DNA of 10,790 bases, from the NCBI GenBank assembly GCA_900539175.1, contig UQAW01000093.1, forward strand, positions 1 to 10,790. The letters are read 5' to 3'. Below, piece by piece: positions 1 to 7,643 of the stretch. The stretch comes from an uncultured Lachnospiraceae bacterium (GTDB lineage: Bacteria > Bacillota > Clostridia > Lachnospirales > Lachnospiraceae). The position numbers and the translations under genes were made by a program. The first letter of the stretch is position 1, and each line of letters starts with the position of its first letter. Below the pieces are notes generated by a model. It saw only the letters and a list, made by a program, of their open reading frames with translations, did not search any database and was not told where the DNA came from.

Positions 1-29
1 CACTCTCGAAGAAAAATTCTACGCACTAT

Positions 30-1043
30 TTAAAAGTTATTTCTGAACAATTCCTTAAGTGCCTTGTTTACCGCTTTTTTCGTGTAATATCCACATGTGA
101 TTCTTTTCGAAAGATCACCTGCGTTTCTTTTTAACACCTGATATTCCTCTTCTGTCATGCTGCTGATTTTCTGTGAAATCTCTTCCAGAGTATCCACCAG
201 AATACCACACTGATGCTCTTCTACAAACTTTGCATGTGCATCCTGCTTCCAGAGAATGACCGGAAGTCCGGCAGCCAGATAAAGGGAAGTCTTATGGGAA
301 TTATTGATGGAAAGATACGGAATACATGTTTCCGTACTATTTCCGTCCCAGACTAATCCAAAACTCCCTTCCAGGAGTGCAGCTAATTCTTCCGGCTGAT
401 AAGCTCCCTGATAATGCACATTTCCTTGCCCGTCGGTATCCCCATAATTGATCCCGTACAGACGAAACTCCACATTTTCGGGCAGGGAATAAACGTATCC
501 TGATTTACTTTTATCCAGATTTCCCGCAATCACAACCGGCTTATCCTTCTGATACTTATCACAATCAATCTTTTCATAATATTCCATACACAGATAATCA
601 AAGATTTCCAGGTCAACCATGGGTTTTTTTACACCCATTTTTCTCAAATACTGAGACATGCATGAGTTATGCGAAATAATGACGTCATATTTATTTAAAT
701 TTCTTATTTCCCTTTTGCTGCTGTGCGAAAAACGCACCGAATTCAGATCATGAATCAGGACGATATTTTTAGCCGCTTTGTTCAGCATGGGAATTTTCCG
801 CAGAAAAAATGGTCCCTCCAAATACAAGGGAAACTGCGTCAATGTAATGTAACCCTTCCCTTTCGTAAAATGAATCATCAAATTACGCCGGAATATCGTT
901 ATGACCTCTGTAAACAGAGATTTCTCTTTCTCAAACAGATAGATATTTTCCCAACTGTCCAGAATCCGGCTGATATCTCCTCTCGCTTTTGCTCCGGCAT
1001 GCTTGTCCCCGGAACAATAGTCATCAATGATAACCTTCTTCAT
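30..1043 (-). CDS. Galactofuranosyltransferase/Gtf3-like glycosyltransferase
   Basis: Probable cytoplasmic glycosyltransferase of 337 residues that adds a sugar, possibly galactofuranose, to the lipid-linked repeat unit. The sequence resembles the GT-B fold WbbI/Gtf3-type enzymes: an N-terminal half starting MKKVIIDDYCSGDK, a central VVIAGNLDKSKSG segment near residues 170-182 that looks like the start of the nucleotide-sugar domain, then GLVWDG (229-234) and NNSHKTSLYLAAGLPVI (247-263), the conserved donor-side block of this family. I place the start at 1043, not at the longer frame's 1103, because GGGAGG lies nine bases upstream and the ATG overlaps the previous stop as ATGA (1040-1043), a translational-coupling arrangement. 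The stop is TAA at 30-32. It is the last complete gene, and the operon probably continues leftward. Family assignment is fairly secure; the donor sugar and linkage are inference. If Galf is used, a UDP-galactopyranose mutase (glf) gene should exist nearby. Confidence 0.82.
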   Translation of the reverse strand: MKKVIIDDYCSGDKHAGAKARGDISRILDSWENIYLFEKEKSLFTEVITIFRRNLMIHFTKGKGYITLTQFPLYLEGPFFLRKIPMLNKAAKNIVLIHDLNSVRFSHSSKREIRNLNKYDVIISHNSCMSQYLRKMGVKKPMVDLEIFDYLCMEYYEKIDCDKYQKDKPVVIAGNLDKSKSGYVYSLPENVEFRLYGINYGDTDGQGNVHYQGAYQPEELAALLEGSFGLVWDGNSTETCIPYLSINNSHKTSLYLAAGLPVILWKQDAHAKFVEEHQCGILVDTLEEISQKISSMTEEEYQVLKRNAGDLSKRITCGYYTKKAVNKALKELFRNNF

Positions 1044-2116
1044 TTCGGTTTTTCCTCCCGATGTATGGACTGTACAAATAAATCCGCTGACTTTTGCATA
1101 CACAGAGCTTCACTGACATATGAGTGACCTTTTTTGGCTAAATCAATTCTGAATGTTTCATCCTCAATAAGCCTGCTGCAGGCTTTTTCCAGACCTTCTA
1201 TATCCCGTACGGGAACCAGCAAAGCCGTATGATCGTTGGCATATTCCCGAATTCCAGGTATATTGGTTGCTACCAACGCGCATCCGCACATCATGGCCTC
1301 CGCGCCTGTCAGCGGAAAGCCCTCATTCCTGCTTGGGCACAGGTAAATAGAAGCACTGTTATAGATTGCTGCAAGTTCTTCCTGCTTTGCACAATAGGTG
1401 TACGCAATCCATTCCGGTAATGTTTCCGGCCTTGGCGGTATCCCGAAAAGATGTGCCTTTAACTGCGGATATCTTCTTTTCAACTGAATCAAAACCTTTA
1501 TGCCGTCGTCAGAACCTTTGCTCTCCAAATCATGATACATCATGGCTATCTGATATCTGTTCCTCTCTTCCACCGGCGTGGAAATATGAAACACGTTTTG
1601 ATCGATACCATTCGGAACACAGATGACTTCCTGCTTTGAATATGGGCTCACAAGATTTTTCAGCCAATTTGCAACAACAATCTTCTCCATCCTGTACGCA
1701 TACGTTTTCTGCAGCTCTTCTTTTGGCATAACCCAGATCTCATACCCCTGAATAAAATAAAATTTTTTCCCTTTGGATTTGGACAGCTGATTCACCCCGT
1801 CCGCCGTATCGGCTGCTGTCGCAATTACAACGTCCGCATCTCCTACCGACCCATCAGAAATTTCTGTAATAATTTTCCTTTCGACCTTTTTGTTCAGCGG
1901 ATACCATTTCGGACCTTTCCCGGCACATATTCGGGCAATCAAAAGCTTCCCTGCAAATGGCAGCTTATAGTTTGAAAACAGAACATCCTTTCTGCAGCGA
2001 TAAAAAATTTTAACCTGATCTCCTCTGGCAGAGAGGGCATTTGCATACATATATACCATTTTATATCCGCCGCTTGCTCTGTTTATAGGCTCATTAATCA
2101 CAAATGATACGTTCAC
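1040..2116 (-). CDS. GT4 family glycosyltransferase
   Basis: Retaining GT-B glycosyltransferase of 358 residues, expected to act at the cytoplasmic membrane face on the growing repeat unit. The N-terminal acceptor domain starts MNVSFVINEP and has the glycine-containing RASGGYKMVYMYANALSARG loop (residues 13-32) usual for GT4 enzymes. The C-terminal donor domain has PNGID (168-172), a lysine in the LESKGSDDG stretch near residue 200, and the E-x7-E signature in SRNEGFPLTGAE, E265 and E273. The length is normal for GT4. The longest frame begins at 2179, well inside the upstream gene. I choose a GTG at 2116 because AGGAG sits seven bases upstream, the GTG lies one base after the preceding TGA (2118-2120), and the protein then begins exactly at the family's first beta strand. 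The gene overlaps the next one by four bases. The sugar transferred cannot be read from the sequence. Confidence 0.88.
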   Translation of the reverse strand: MNVSFVINEPINRASGGYKMVYMYANALSARGDQVKIFYRCRKDVLFSNYKLPFAGKLLIARICAGKGPKWYPLNKKVERKIITEISDGSVGDADVVIATAADTADGVNQLSKSKGKKFYFIQGYEIWVMPKEELQKTYAYRMEKIVVANWLKNLVSPYSKQEVICVPNGIDQNVFHISTPVEERNRYQIAMMYHDLESKGSDDGIKVLIQLKRRYPQLKAHLFGIPPRPETLPEWIAYTYCAKQEELAAIYNSASIYLCPSRNEGFPLTGAEAMMCGCALVATNIPGIREYANDHTALLVPVRDIEGLEKACSRLIEDETFRIDLAKKGHSYVSEALCMQKSADLFVQSIHREEKPK

Positions 2117-2117
2117 T

Positions 2118-3389
2118 TCAATTCTCCTTCTTACTTTGCCTGTTTTTTCTGGCGTCTTCACAAATAAGTACAGCCACAATAATCAATGCCATATAAAAGT
2201 TTTCATACACATTGGCAACTCCATAAATAAATATTGCGGAAACAAAGGCAACAAGCAGCGAAATCCGATTGTCGCTGTTTCTCAGCAAGTAGTTATTCAG
2301 ATAAAGAAAGTATAAGCAGAAAGCGATCAATCCCACCACTCCGGTTGCAAGAAGCACTTCCAGATACACGTTGTCGATATTTGTGAAGCTTATATTTGCC
2401 TGCCACTTCAGTTGTCCAAACAATATCTGAAATACGTTGCCGCTTGTTATAACCTCCCAGACATTCTCCCAGTTCGTAATACGTATTAATGCACTAAATG
2501 TATCTGTCCATATATTTTTCGTGAGCCGCAGATAGGAATGTCCGATTTTATTTAATAATCCTGTATAGAATACAGTACTTATAATCATAAAACTATTACA
2601 TAAAACAACCTTCCACCTGCCGGCTGTGTGTGTGCATATGAATGAATAGATCAATATATAGATTAAAGTGAGATAGATATTCCGCGTACCTGTAAACCAA
2701 AGTGCTGCCGCAAAGAGAATCACCAACACCGTACGCCAGATTTTTTCTTTAAACTCTATCACCTTCAGCATCGCACACCCAAAGATCAGAAGCAGACCGG
2801 CATCTAATCCTGATGCGCAGATTCCCGGACAGCGTACCATCTTCTCCTGCGTATTATAATAATTCTCTGATATATAGAAAAACTGTTTGCCCGATTCATC
2901 ATAGGAAAAGGGCCATATAATGGATGCAGTAGCCCGTTGGATAACGATCATAACTGCATGAATGATGATGATCGTCATTAACACCTTCATTAAATATTCA
3001 ATCTTGAATTCCATCTGGTCCGCAGCTATAAGGATCACAAAGGAAACACTCCAGGATATAAAATAATACATCACATCGCTTATAGAAATCCCCCTGTTTA
3101 TCAATCTTGAAAACAGACCGAAAAATATTAATAGAAAAACAAAACCCAATGTACAGATGGAAAGCCTGCTTAACCTTATCTGATGGTAAGAGCGCATAAA
3201 CAACAAACCCAAAAGCAAACATTCCAGCATTCCCAACTGATATAACGTAATTGCCCTTCTCCCTAAAAGCAGCATCTGTAACTGTGAAAACGGTAAATTC
3301 AAAATCCAGATCAATAAATGGATTCCTACAATGATTCCAAAAATATCTTTCCTCTTTACTACAATCTGATGAACATCCTTACCTTTCAT
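2118..3389 (-). CDS. O-antigen ligase/polymerase-like membrane protein (Wzy/WaaL type)
   Basis: Multi-pass inner-membrane protein of 423 residues with roughly ten to twelve hydrophobic segments by eye and a lysine-rich C-terminal tail (ARKNRQSKKEN). The middle, RCPGICASGLDAGLLLIFG followed by LWFTGTRNIYLTLIY, and the later NIDNVYLEVLLATGVVGLIAF segment match the pattern of the O-antigen ligase/polymerase (Wzy_C, PF04932) superfamily. In that family an extracytoplasmic loop carrying arginines handles the undecaprenyl-linked glycan. It overlaps the upstream gene by eleven bases. The start at 3389 has a spaced AAGGA about eleven bases upstream, weaker than its neighbours, so translation may depend on coupling. 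It is the second such protein in the window (the other lies around 6447-7643). One may be the true polymerase and this one a ligase or a polymerase for a second linkage; the sequence alone does not decide. Confidence 0.8.
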   Translation of the reverse strand: MKGKDVHQIVVKRKDIFGIIVGIHLLIWILNLPFSQLQMLLLGRRAITLYQLGMLECLLLGLLFMRSYHQIRLSRLSICTLGFVFLLIFFGLFSRLINRGISISDVMYYFISWSVSFVILIAADQMEFKIEYLMKVLMTIIIIHAVMIVIQRATASIIWPFSYDESGKQFFYISENYYNTQEKMVRCPGICASGLDAGLLLIFGCAMLKVIEFKEKIWRTVLVILFAAALWFTGTRNIYLTLIYILIYSFICTHTAGRWKVVLCNSFMIISTVFYTGLLNKIGHSYLRLTKNIWTDTFSALIRITNWENVWEVITSGNVFQILFGQLKWQANISFTNIDNVYLEVLLATGVVGLIAFCLYFLYLNNYLLRNSDNRISLLVAFVSAIFIYGVANVYENFYMALIIVAVLICEDARKNRQSKKEN

Positions 3390-4509
3390 TCCACACTCTG
3401 TCCTTACATTTCTTTACTGCTTCCAAATAAGCATAGCCGTTTCTTGTATCTGGTTCGAGATACGCTGTCTCCCCCCATTCATTCCATGCATTGATAAATA
3501 TAAATTCTTTCCCGCCAAGACAGCTTTTCTTCAACACTTTTTCAAAATATTGTTCAAATAGCTCTGGAGAACCTCCCACAAAAGCAACCGACTTTCCCTG
3601 ATAACGGGGAGTGTTGTCCCATTCTGTAAAAAAGCCGTAATATTCATCCTCCAGCATTCTCCTTTTCAAAATCGCCTGATATGCTTTTGGTATACTATAT
3701 TTTTCCTGCCGGGGGCGGTTTTTAAATATCTTATTGTGAAGTCGAATCAAAACCGTCTTTATACGTCTGCTTGTGGTATATATATAATTACTTTGAAAGC
3801 CATTGGTTCTGAAATTCATTGGTTCAAACACAAATACCTTGTCGATTGCCTGCAATTCCAACAAGTCTTCCGATTTTAAATTCGTTCTTGATCTTGTGGC
3901 TATCAGAAATAATCCGTCAAATCCCTCTCTTTTTGCCAACTCATTCCAATACTTCATCATAGGTCCGAAATTTTCAATATGGAAAACATCGTAGATTACG
4001 AAAACCGGCTTATTATCCATTTTCATATACCTTTCATCCCTGAAAAACGGCAGCAGGTATTCAAAATGTCTTTTCCAATCCTCTTTTTCTCCATACTCCT
4101 GCCTTCTCAGCAGCCGGCCATCCTGTCCAAACCACTGCTTTCGAAAATCATGATTTGCCCAACTGAAAAAATACTCTATTTTAATATCCTTATGCTCCAA
4201 TAAGATTTCAGCAGGCCGATTCATCATCAATTTTCCATTGGAATAGTAATGGTATATGCAAAAGCCATCAATTCCATATTTATGAGCCAGGTCAGCCTGC
4301 CACTGCAGAGTTTCTGATTTGCTCAAATCATAATAGTTATGATTCAATGGAATTCTTGGCTGTGTTTGTCCGGAAAAGTATGCCTTGCTTTTCTTTACCG
4401 CTACCCAGTCACTATATCCTTTTCCCCACCATTGATTATTTTCCTCTGTCTCATAAAACTGCGGCAGATATAATGCAATAATTTTACTTCGAAACGTTTG
4501 CTCTCCCAT
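3379..4509 (-). CDS. WbsX-like (GH99-like) protein, second tandem copy
   Basis: Protein of 376 residues in the WbsX family (PF14307), which is found in O-antigen and capsule clusters and often labelled glycoside hydrolase 99-like. It is clearly paralogous to the gene just upstream: shared landmarks include KIIA-LPQ, WWG-G-SDWV-VKK, NHNYYDL, EILLEH, YLLPFF, EGFDGL and the C-terminal INAWNEWGETAYLEP. E344 and E347 form the NEW-x-E pair that corresponds in pattern to the catalytic glutamates of GH99 mannanases. This copy differs at the usual WANE-S-W motif: here W117-A-N-H120 followed by DFRKQW, so the conserved glutamate is a histidine. The start is 4509, one base after the upstream stop, with AGGAG seven bases before it inside the preceding gene. 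The longer frame from 4530 would begin upstream of that site. Whether WbsX proteins transfer, hydrolyse or modify sugar is unsettled; I assign only the family. Confidence 0.85.
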   Translation of the reverse strand: MGEQTFRSKIIALYLPQFYETEENNQWWGKGYSDWVAVKKSKAYFSGQTQPRIPLNHNYYDLSKSETLQWQADLAHKYGIDGFCIYHYYSNGKLMMNRPAEILLEHKDIKIEYFFSWANHDFRKQWFGQDGRLLRRQEYGEKEDWKRHFEYLLPFFRDERYMKMDNKPVFVIYDVFHIENFGPMMKYWNELAKREGFDGLFLIATRSRTNLKSEDLLELQAIDKVFVFEPMNFRTNGFQSNYIYTTSRRIKTVLIRLHNKIFKNRPRQEKYSIPKAYQAILKRRMLEDEYYGFFTEWDNTPRYQGKSVAFVGGSPELFEQYFEKVLKKSCLGGKEFIFINAWNEWGETAYLEPDTRNGYAYLEAVKKCKDRVWNER

Positions 4510-4510
4510 G

Positions 4511-5587
4511 TCACATCTCCTGAATTCCATCCGGCATATCAGATATCCTTTTCACAGCTTCCAGATACTGAAATCCCTCTTTCTCTGTCGGTTCCAACAT
4601 GGCCCCCTCCGCCCATTCATTCCATGCATTTATTACAAGAAACGAATCGTCAAAATCTCTCTCCCGGGATTTCACCAATTCAGACATATAATGGGAAAAC
4701 TTCTCTGGATTGCCGCCTCTTATCACCAGGGCCTTTTTTCCCTTGCGGGGACTGTTGTCAAAATTTACAAAACCACTGCGCAATACTTTTTTCCCATTAT
4801 AAAATCTCTTCTTATGAATCAGTGATTTCCAGACAACATCATAGTTCAGATAATCAGTAAGTCCCAGTTTTTTACATAAAAAACGTTTGCCCTTCCTAAA
4901 GATTGACAGATCATATCTGCAGGTAGCATGAGGTTCAAACTCACATATAACATCGGATTTTGATTGTTTTAATCCTGAATTAAAGGAATTGACAAATTCC
5001 ACAATATATAAACCGTCAAATCCTTCTTCCCGCAGTCTGGTTTCCCAATATGCAATCATCTGCTCAAATTTTTCTATCCTGCTGATCGAATAAAAAAACA
5101 TAACAGGCTTATTCTCTTTTTTGATATACCGTTTGTCCTTAAAAAACGGAAGCAGGTACTGAATATGTTCTTTCCAATCCGCCTGACCTCCGAATGTCTG
5201 CTTGATCAGAAGCTGCGAATCTTTTCCATCCCAGGTTCTCGCCCAGCTTTCATTTGCCCAGCACATACAATAATGTGCATCTATCTCAGGATGCTCCAAT
5301 AAAATTTCGCACGGTTTCTCAAGCAGTTTTTTTCCATTGAACCAATAATGATAATAACAGAAACCATAGACACCATATCTGTTTGCCAGATCTATCTGTG
5401 CTTTTACCGCATCAATATTCCCCAGATCATAATAATTCTGATGCAGGGGAACCACCGGCTGCTCATGCCCCTTATATAATGGCCGTGCCTTTTTTACGTT
5501 CACCCAGTCCGTAAATCCTTCCCCCCACCATTCATTATTTTCCGGAATGACATGGTATTGCGGCAGATTCATTGCAATGATTTTCAT
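4511..5587 (-). CDS. WbsX-like (GH99-like) protein, first tandem copy
   Basis: Protein of 358 residues in the WbsX family (PF14307), expected to be cytoplasmic: I see no signal peptide or membrane segment, and the N terminus MKIIAMNLPQYH goes straight into the first strand of a likely TIM-barrel fold. The motifs are the family-standard ones: NNEWWGEGFTDWVNVKKA near residues 17-34, LHQNYYDL (48-55), YGFCYYHYWFNG (74-85), the canonical W110-A-N-E113-S-W115 with WDG shortly after, and INAWNEWAEGAMLEP with E324 and E327 near the C terminus. The start is ATG with AAGGA seven bases upstream, 31 bases after the GT2 gene's stop. It stops one base before the next WbsX copy, which is a diverged duplicate. 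NCBI-style names often call such proteins glycoside hydrolase family 99-like. The setting among glycosyltransferases suggests a role in building the repeat unit, but that is inference. Confidence 0.88.
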   Translation of the reverse strand: MKIIAMNLPQYHVIPENNEWWGEGFTDWVNVKKARPLYKGHEQPVVPLHQNYYDLGNIDAVKAQIDLANRYGVYGFCYYHYWFNGKKLLEKPCEILLEHPEIDAHYCMCWANESWARTWDGKDSQLLIKQTFGGQADWKEHIQYLLPFFKDKRYIKKENKPVMFFYSISRIEKFEQMIAYWETRLREEGFDGLYIVEFVNSFNSGLKQSKSDVICEFEPHATCRYDLSIFRKGKRFLCKKLGLTDYLNYDVVWKSLIHKKRFYNGKKVLRSGFVNFDNSPRKGKKALVIRGGNPEKFSHYMSELVKSRERDFDDSFLVINAWNEWAEGAMLEPTEKEGFQYLEAVKRISDMPDGIQEM

Positions 5588-5618
5588 AATCTTATCCTTT
5601 CAACATCATACCTGATGA

Positions 5619-6401
5619 TTAAAACCATTTGACACCCCACTTGCCAAAATACTTAATCATGGATGAAATGTGACATTTAAACATTTTAAAACTTTTATGT
5701 GAACTTCTTCCCCACCTATGTACTACCGTCGTATAAGGACAGTACACCAGATTGGAAATCTCATTCACACGTTTACATAAATCGGCATCTTCCAGATATA
5801 AAAAATACCGCTCATCAAATCCCTTCAGTTCTTTAAAAATACTTGTCCTTATCACCAAAAAACTCCCCTGCCCGAACGGCACGTAAAACGGCTTGGAATA
5901 GTCATTCTTCTGAAGAGTATGATAACGGTATCTTTTCACAAATAATGATTTGCAGAACATCCTCACAAACATGTCCCAGACAGTCACTTCCCGTCTGCAT
6001 GCATACTGCATCGCTCCGTCCTGGTTCACAATTTTAGGAATGCTCATGCCGATATTATCATCACTCATAAATTCCATCATTTTTTTTAAAGTATCTTCCA
6101 ATAGCATAATATCCGGATTAACGATCGCATGAAATCTGGAATCCAACATATCCAAAACCAGATTATTCCCCTTTCCAAATCCCAGATTTGCCCCCGATTC
6201 GATGTAGCTCACATCGCTATATTGATCAATTTTACGGATAAATATACAACGTTCCTCGTCTGCTTCCGGAAAACAACTATTATCTATGATATAGATCTGC
6301 TTTGTAATCATCTTCGATGTATATTTTTCAATAGAAGACACCGCCTCTATTACATCTTCATAATTACGGTATGCAACTATTGCAATACTGATATCTATCA
6401 T
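5619..6401 (-). CDS. GT2 family glycosyltransferase (rhamnosyltransferase-like)
   Basis: Inverting GT-A glycosyltransferase of 260 residues. Motifs in order: the N-terminal strand ISIAIVAYRN, IIDNS (38-42) for nucleotide binding, SGANLGFGKGNN (69-80), VNPDI (94-98) in the place of the metal-binding DxD, QYACRR (132-137), GQGSFLVIR (177-185), and GFDERYFLYLEDADLCKR (194-211), whose acidic pair E204-D205 is the likely catalytic-base region, followed by VVHRWGRSS (226-234). This is the WbbL/RfbN-like subgroup that often transfers rhamnose, though donor choice cannot be read reliably. The enzyme ends soon after the core (residue 260), with a basic amphipathic C-terminal stretch that could sit on the membrane. 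The start is ATG with GAGG five bases upstream, 45 bases after the polymerase stop. If rhamnose is used, rml genes should exist elsewhere; none are in the window. Confidence 0.88.
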   Translation of the reverse strand: MIDISIAIVAYRNYEDVIEAVSSIEKYTSKMITKQIYIIDNSCFPEADEERCIFIRKIDQYSDVSYIESGANLGFGKGNNLVLDMLDSRFHAIVNPDIMLLEDTLKKMMEFMSDDNIGMSIPKIVNQDGAMQYACRREVTVWDMFVRMFCKSLFVKRYRYHTLQKNDYSKPFYVPFGQGSFLVIRTSIFKELKGFDERYFLYLEDADLCKRVNEISNLVYCPYTTVVHRWGRSSHKSFKMFKCHISSMIKYFGKWGVKWF

Positions 6402-6446
6402 ATTTACCTCACTATGAACATTTCATTTCGATATATGACTACTTTC

Positions 6447-7643
6447 CTACTCGTTTTTCTTTAATTTCAACGTATAGTTGCTCGTATAATCTGAAAAAAC
6501 CAGAAACAGGAATGGATTATATGCGATTTCAAGCATATGATGCTCCATCGTACACTGCACAAACAACAGTACAAGAGCAACAAGCATGTAATACTGCCTT
6601 CTTTGTCTTAACTTATACGCATCGAATATAAACATTGCAAGAACCATTACAAACAGTACAATTCCGTATTCCAGAAGTATCTTTACATAAGAACTGTCCA
6701 GGAAGAAATAATCCTCTATCAGCTCTGTTGTGCCTCCCATCCCACGGATCGGAAGCTTCTGTCCAAACAGGGTCACTCCAAACTCTTCAAAACCTCTATG
6801 TCCATAAAATAACCGCTCAGTCAGGAATGCATTCATTTTCTGCCAGAAGACGCTGTCCGGACGATAAAAATAGCTGAAAAAGACCATAAGAAACGCACAA
6901 AAAACGCTTCCCCAGATTAAGAGTAAACTGACACCGCTCTCAATTTCTGCCTTTTTTCGGAATTTCCCAGTGCTGTTCCACTTCTTCAGAACAAGAAAAC
7001 TCACTGCAGCCAGTGTCAGGCACAGGACATTCATACGTGCCTCACAGAATACATAAGCGAACACCGCCAATAGCACAATAAAAGCCAATTCACAATATCG
7101 AAGTGCAACATTCCTTAAGACGCACCACACAAGCACAATATAAAAAATATTTGCCACAAAATCCGTAGGGTAAATAAACCCAAACGCTGCTCTTGGGGTC
7201 TGCCCTCTGTGATAAATCAAATTTTCCACAATCCCCAGTTGAGATCCAACAACGGTACCAACCAAAATGGGGACCGTAACGATCAGATAAACCCTCAATA
7301 TCTTGCTGAAGTCAACATCTCTGGCACCAATGATCAAAAATGCAACTTCTAACAACTCAATGTTTCCCGTCCTTCTCCATGCAATCGCTGAAACAAGGAT
7401 GATAGCCAGATAAAGAACCAGCTCCCACTTCTTACTTTTTGGCCCGTTCCATAATTTATAAAACAAATAGAAAGCCAGCAACCCTCTTAAAGACATCTTT
7501 ATAATCTCCGGATAGCGGCTTCCTATCATCGTAGTCCCCAGCATCTTGTCAAATGTGATCAATAAAAACAAAATTAAATATGCCATATCGCCAAGATGCT
7601 TCTTATATTCTATATTTCCCCAATTTTTTTTGTATTTTTCCAT
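6447..7643 (-). CDS. Wzy-type polysaccharide polymerase (multi-pass membrane protein)
   Basis: Probable Wzy polymerase of about 398 residues that joins flipped repeat units on the outer face of the membrane. It has about ten to twelve hydrophobic stretches. Between the last ones lies a hydrophilic segment with arginines and glycines (RLFYGHRGFEEFGVTLFGQ, then FLDSSYVKILLEYGI), as in Firmicute capsule polymerases, and the C-terminal part has EHHMLEIAYNPFLFLVF. GFIYPTDFVANIF in the middle is also typical. The start is uncertain. ATG at 7664 would overlap the kinase by 62 bases with no visible ribosome site. ATG at 7643 gives a 41-base overlap and a lysine-rich cytoplasmic head, with only a weak AGAAAGA upstream. 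ATG at 7586 avoids overlap and has a distant AGAAG but begins directly at the first membrane segment. I use 7643. The stop is TAG at 6447-6449. An A8 tract lies in the overlap with the kinase. Confidence 0.8.
   Translation of the reverse strand: MEKYKKNWGNIEYKKHLGDMAYLILFLLITFDKMLGTTMIGSRYPEIIKMSLRGLLAFYLFYKLWNGPKSKKWELVLYLAIILVSAIAWRRTGNIELLEVAFLIIGARDVDFSKILRVYLIVTVPILVGTVVGSQLGIVENLIYHRGQTPRAAFGFIYPTDFVANIFYIVLVWCVLRNVALRYCELAFIVLLAVFAYVFCEARMNVLCLTLAAVSFLVLKKWNSTGKFRKKAEIESGVSLLLIWGSVFCAFLMVFFSYFYRPDSVFWQKMNAFLTERLFYGHRGFEEFGVTLFGQKLPIRGMGGTTELIEDYFFLDSSYVKILLEYGIVLFVMVLAMFIFDAYKLRQRRQYYMLVALVLLFVQCTMEHHMLEIAYNPFLFLVFSDYTSNYTLKLKKNE

Noticed and set aside
1..29. Start of a further operon gene
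   Set aside because: Only 29 bases remain after the last stop; no start with a ribosome site can be supported.
723..1127. Plus-strand open frame of 134 codons
   Set aside because: Antisense to the Galf/Gtf3-like and GT4 genes, no recognisable domain, and composition of a reverse-frame shadow.
4498..4860. Overlapping plus-strand frames of 105-120 codons
   Set aside because: Antisense to the well-supported WbsX-like gene; no domains.
5604..5617. CATCA/TGATG inverted repeat between the GT2 and WbsX-like genes
   Set aside because: Only a five-pair stem with no T-run in a 31-base gap; too weak to call.
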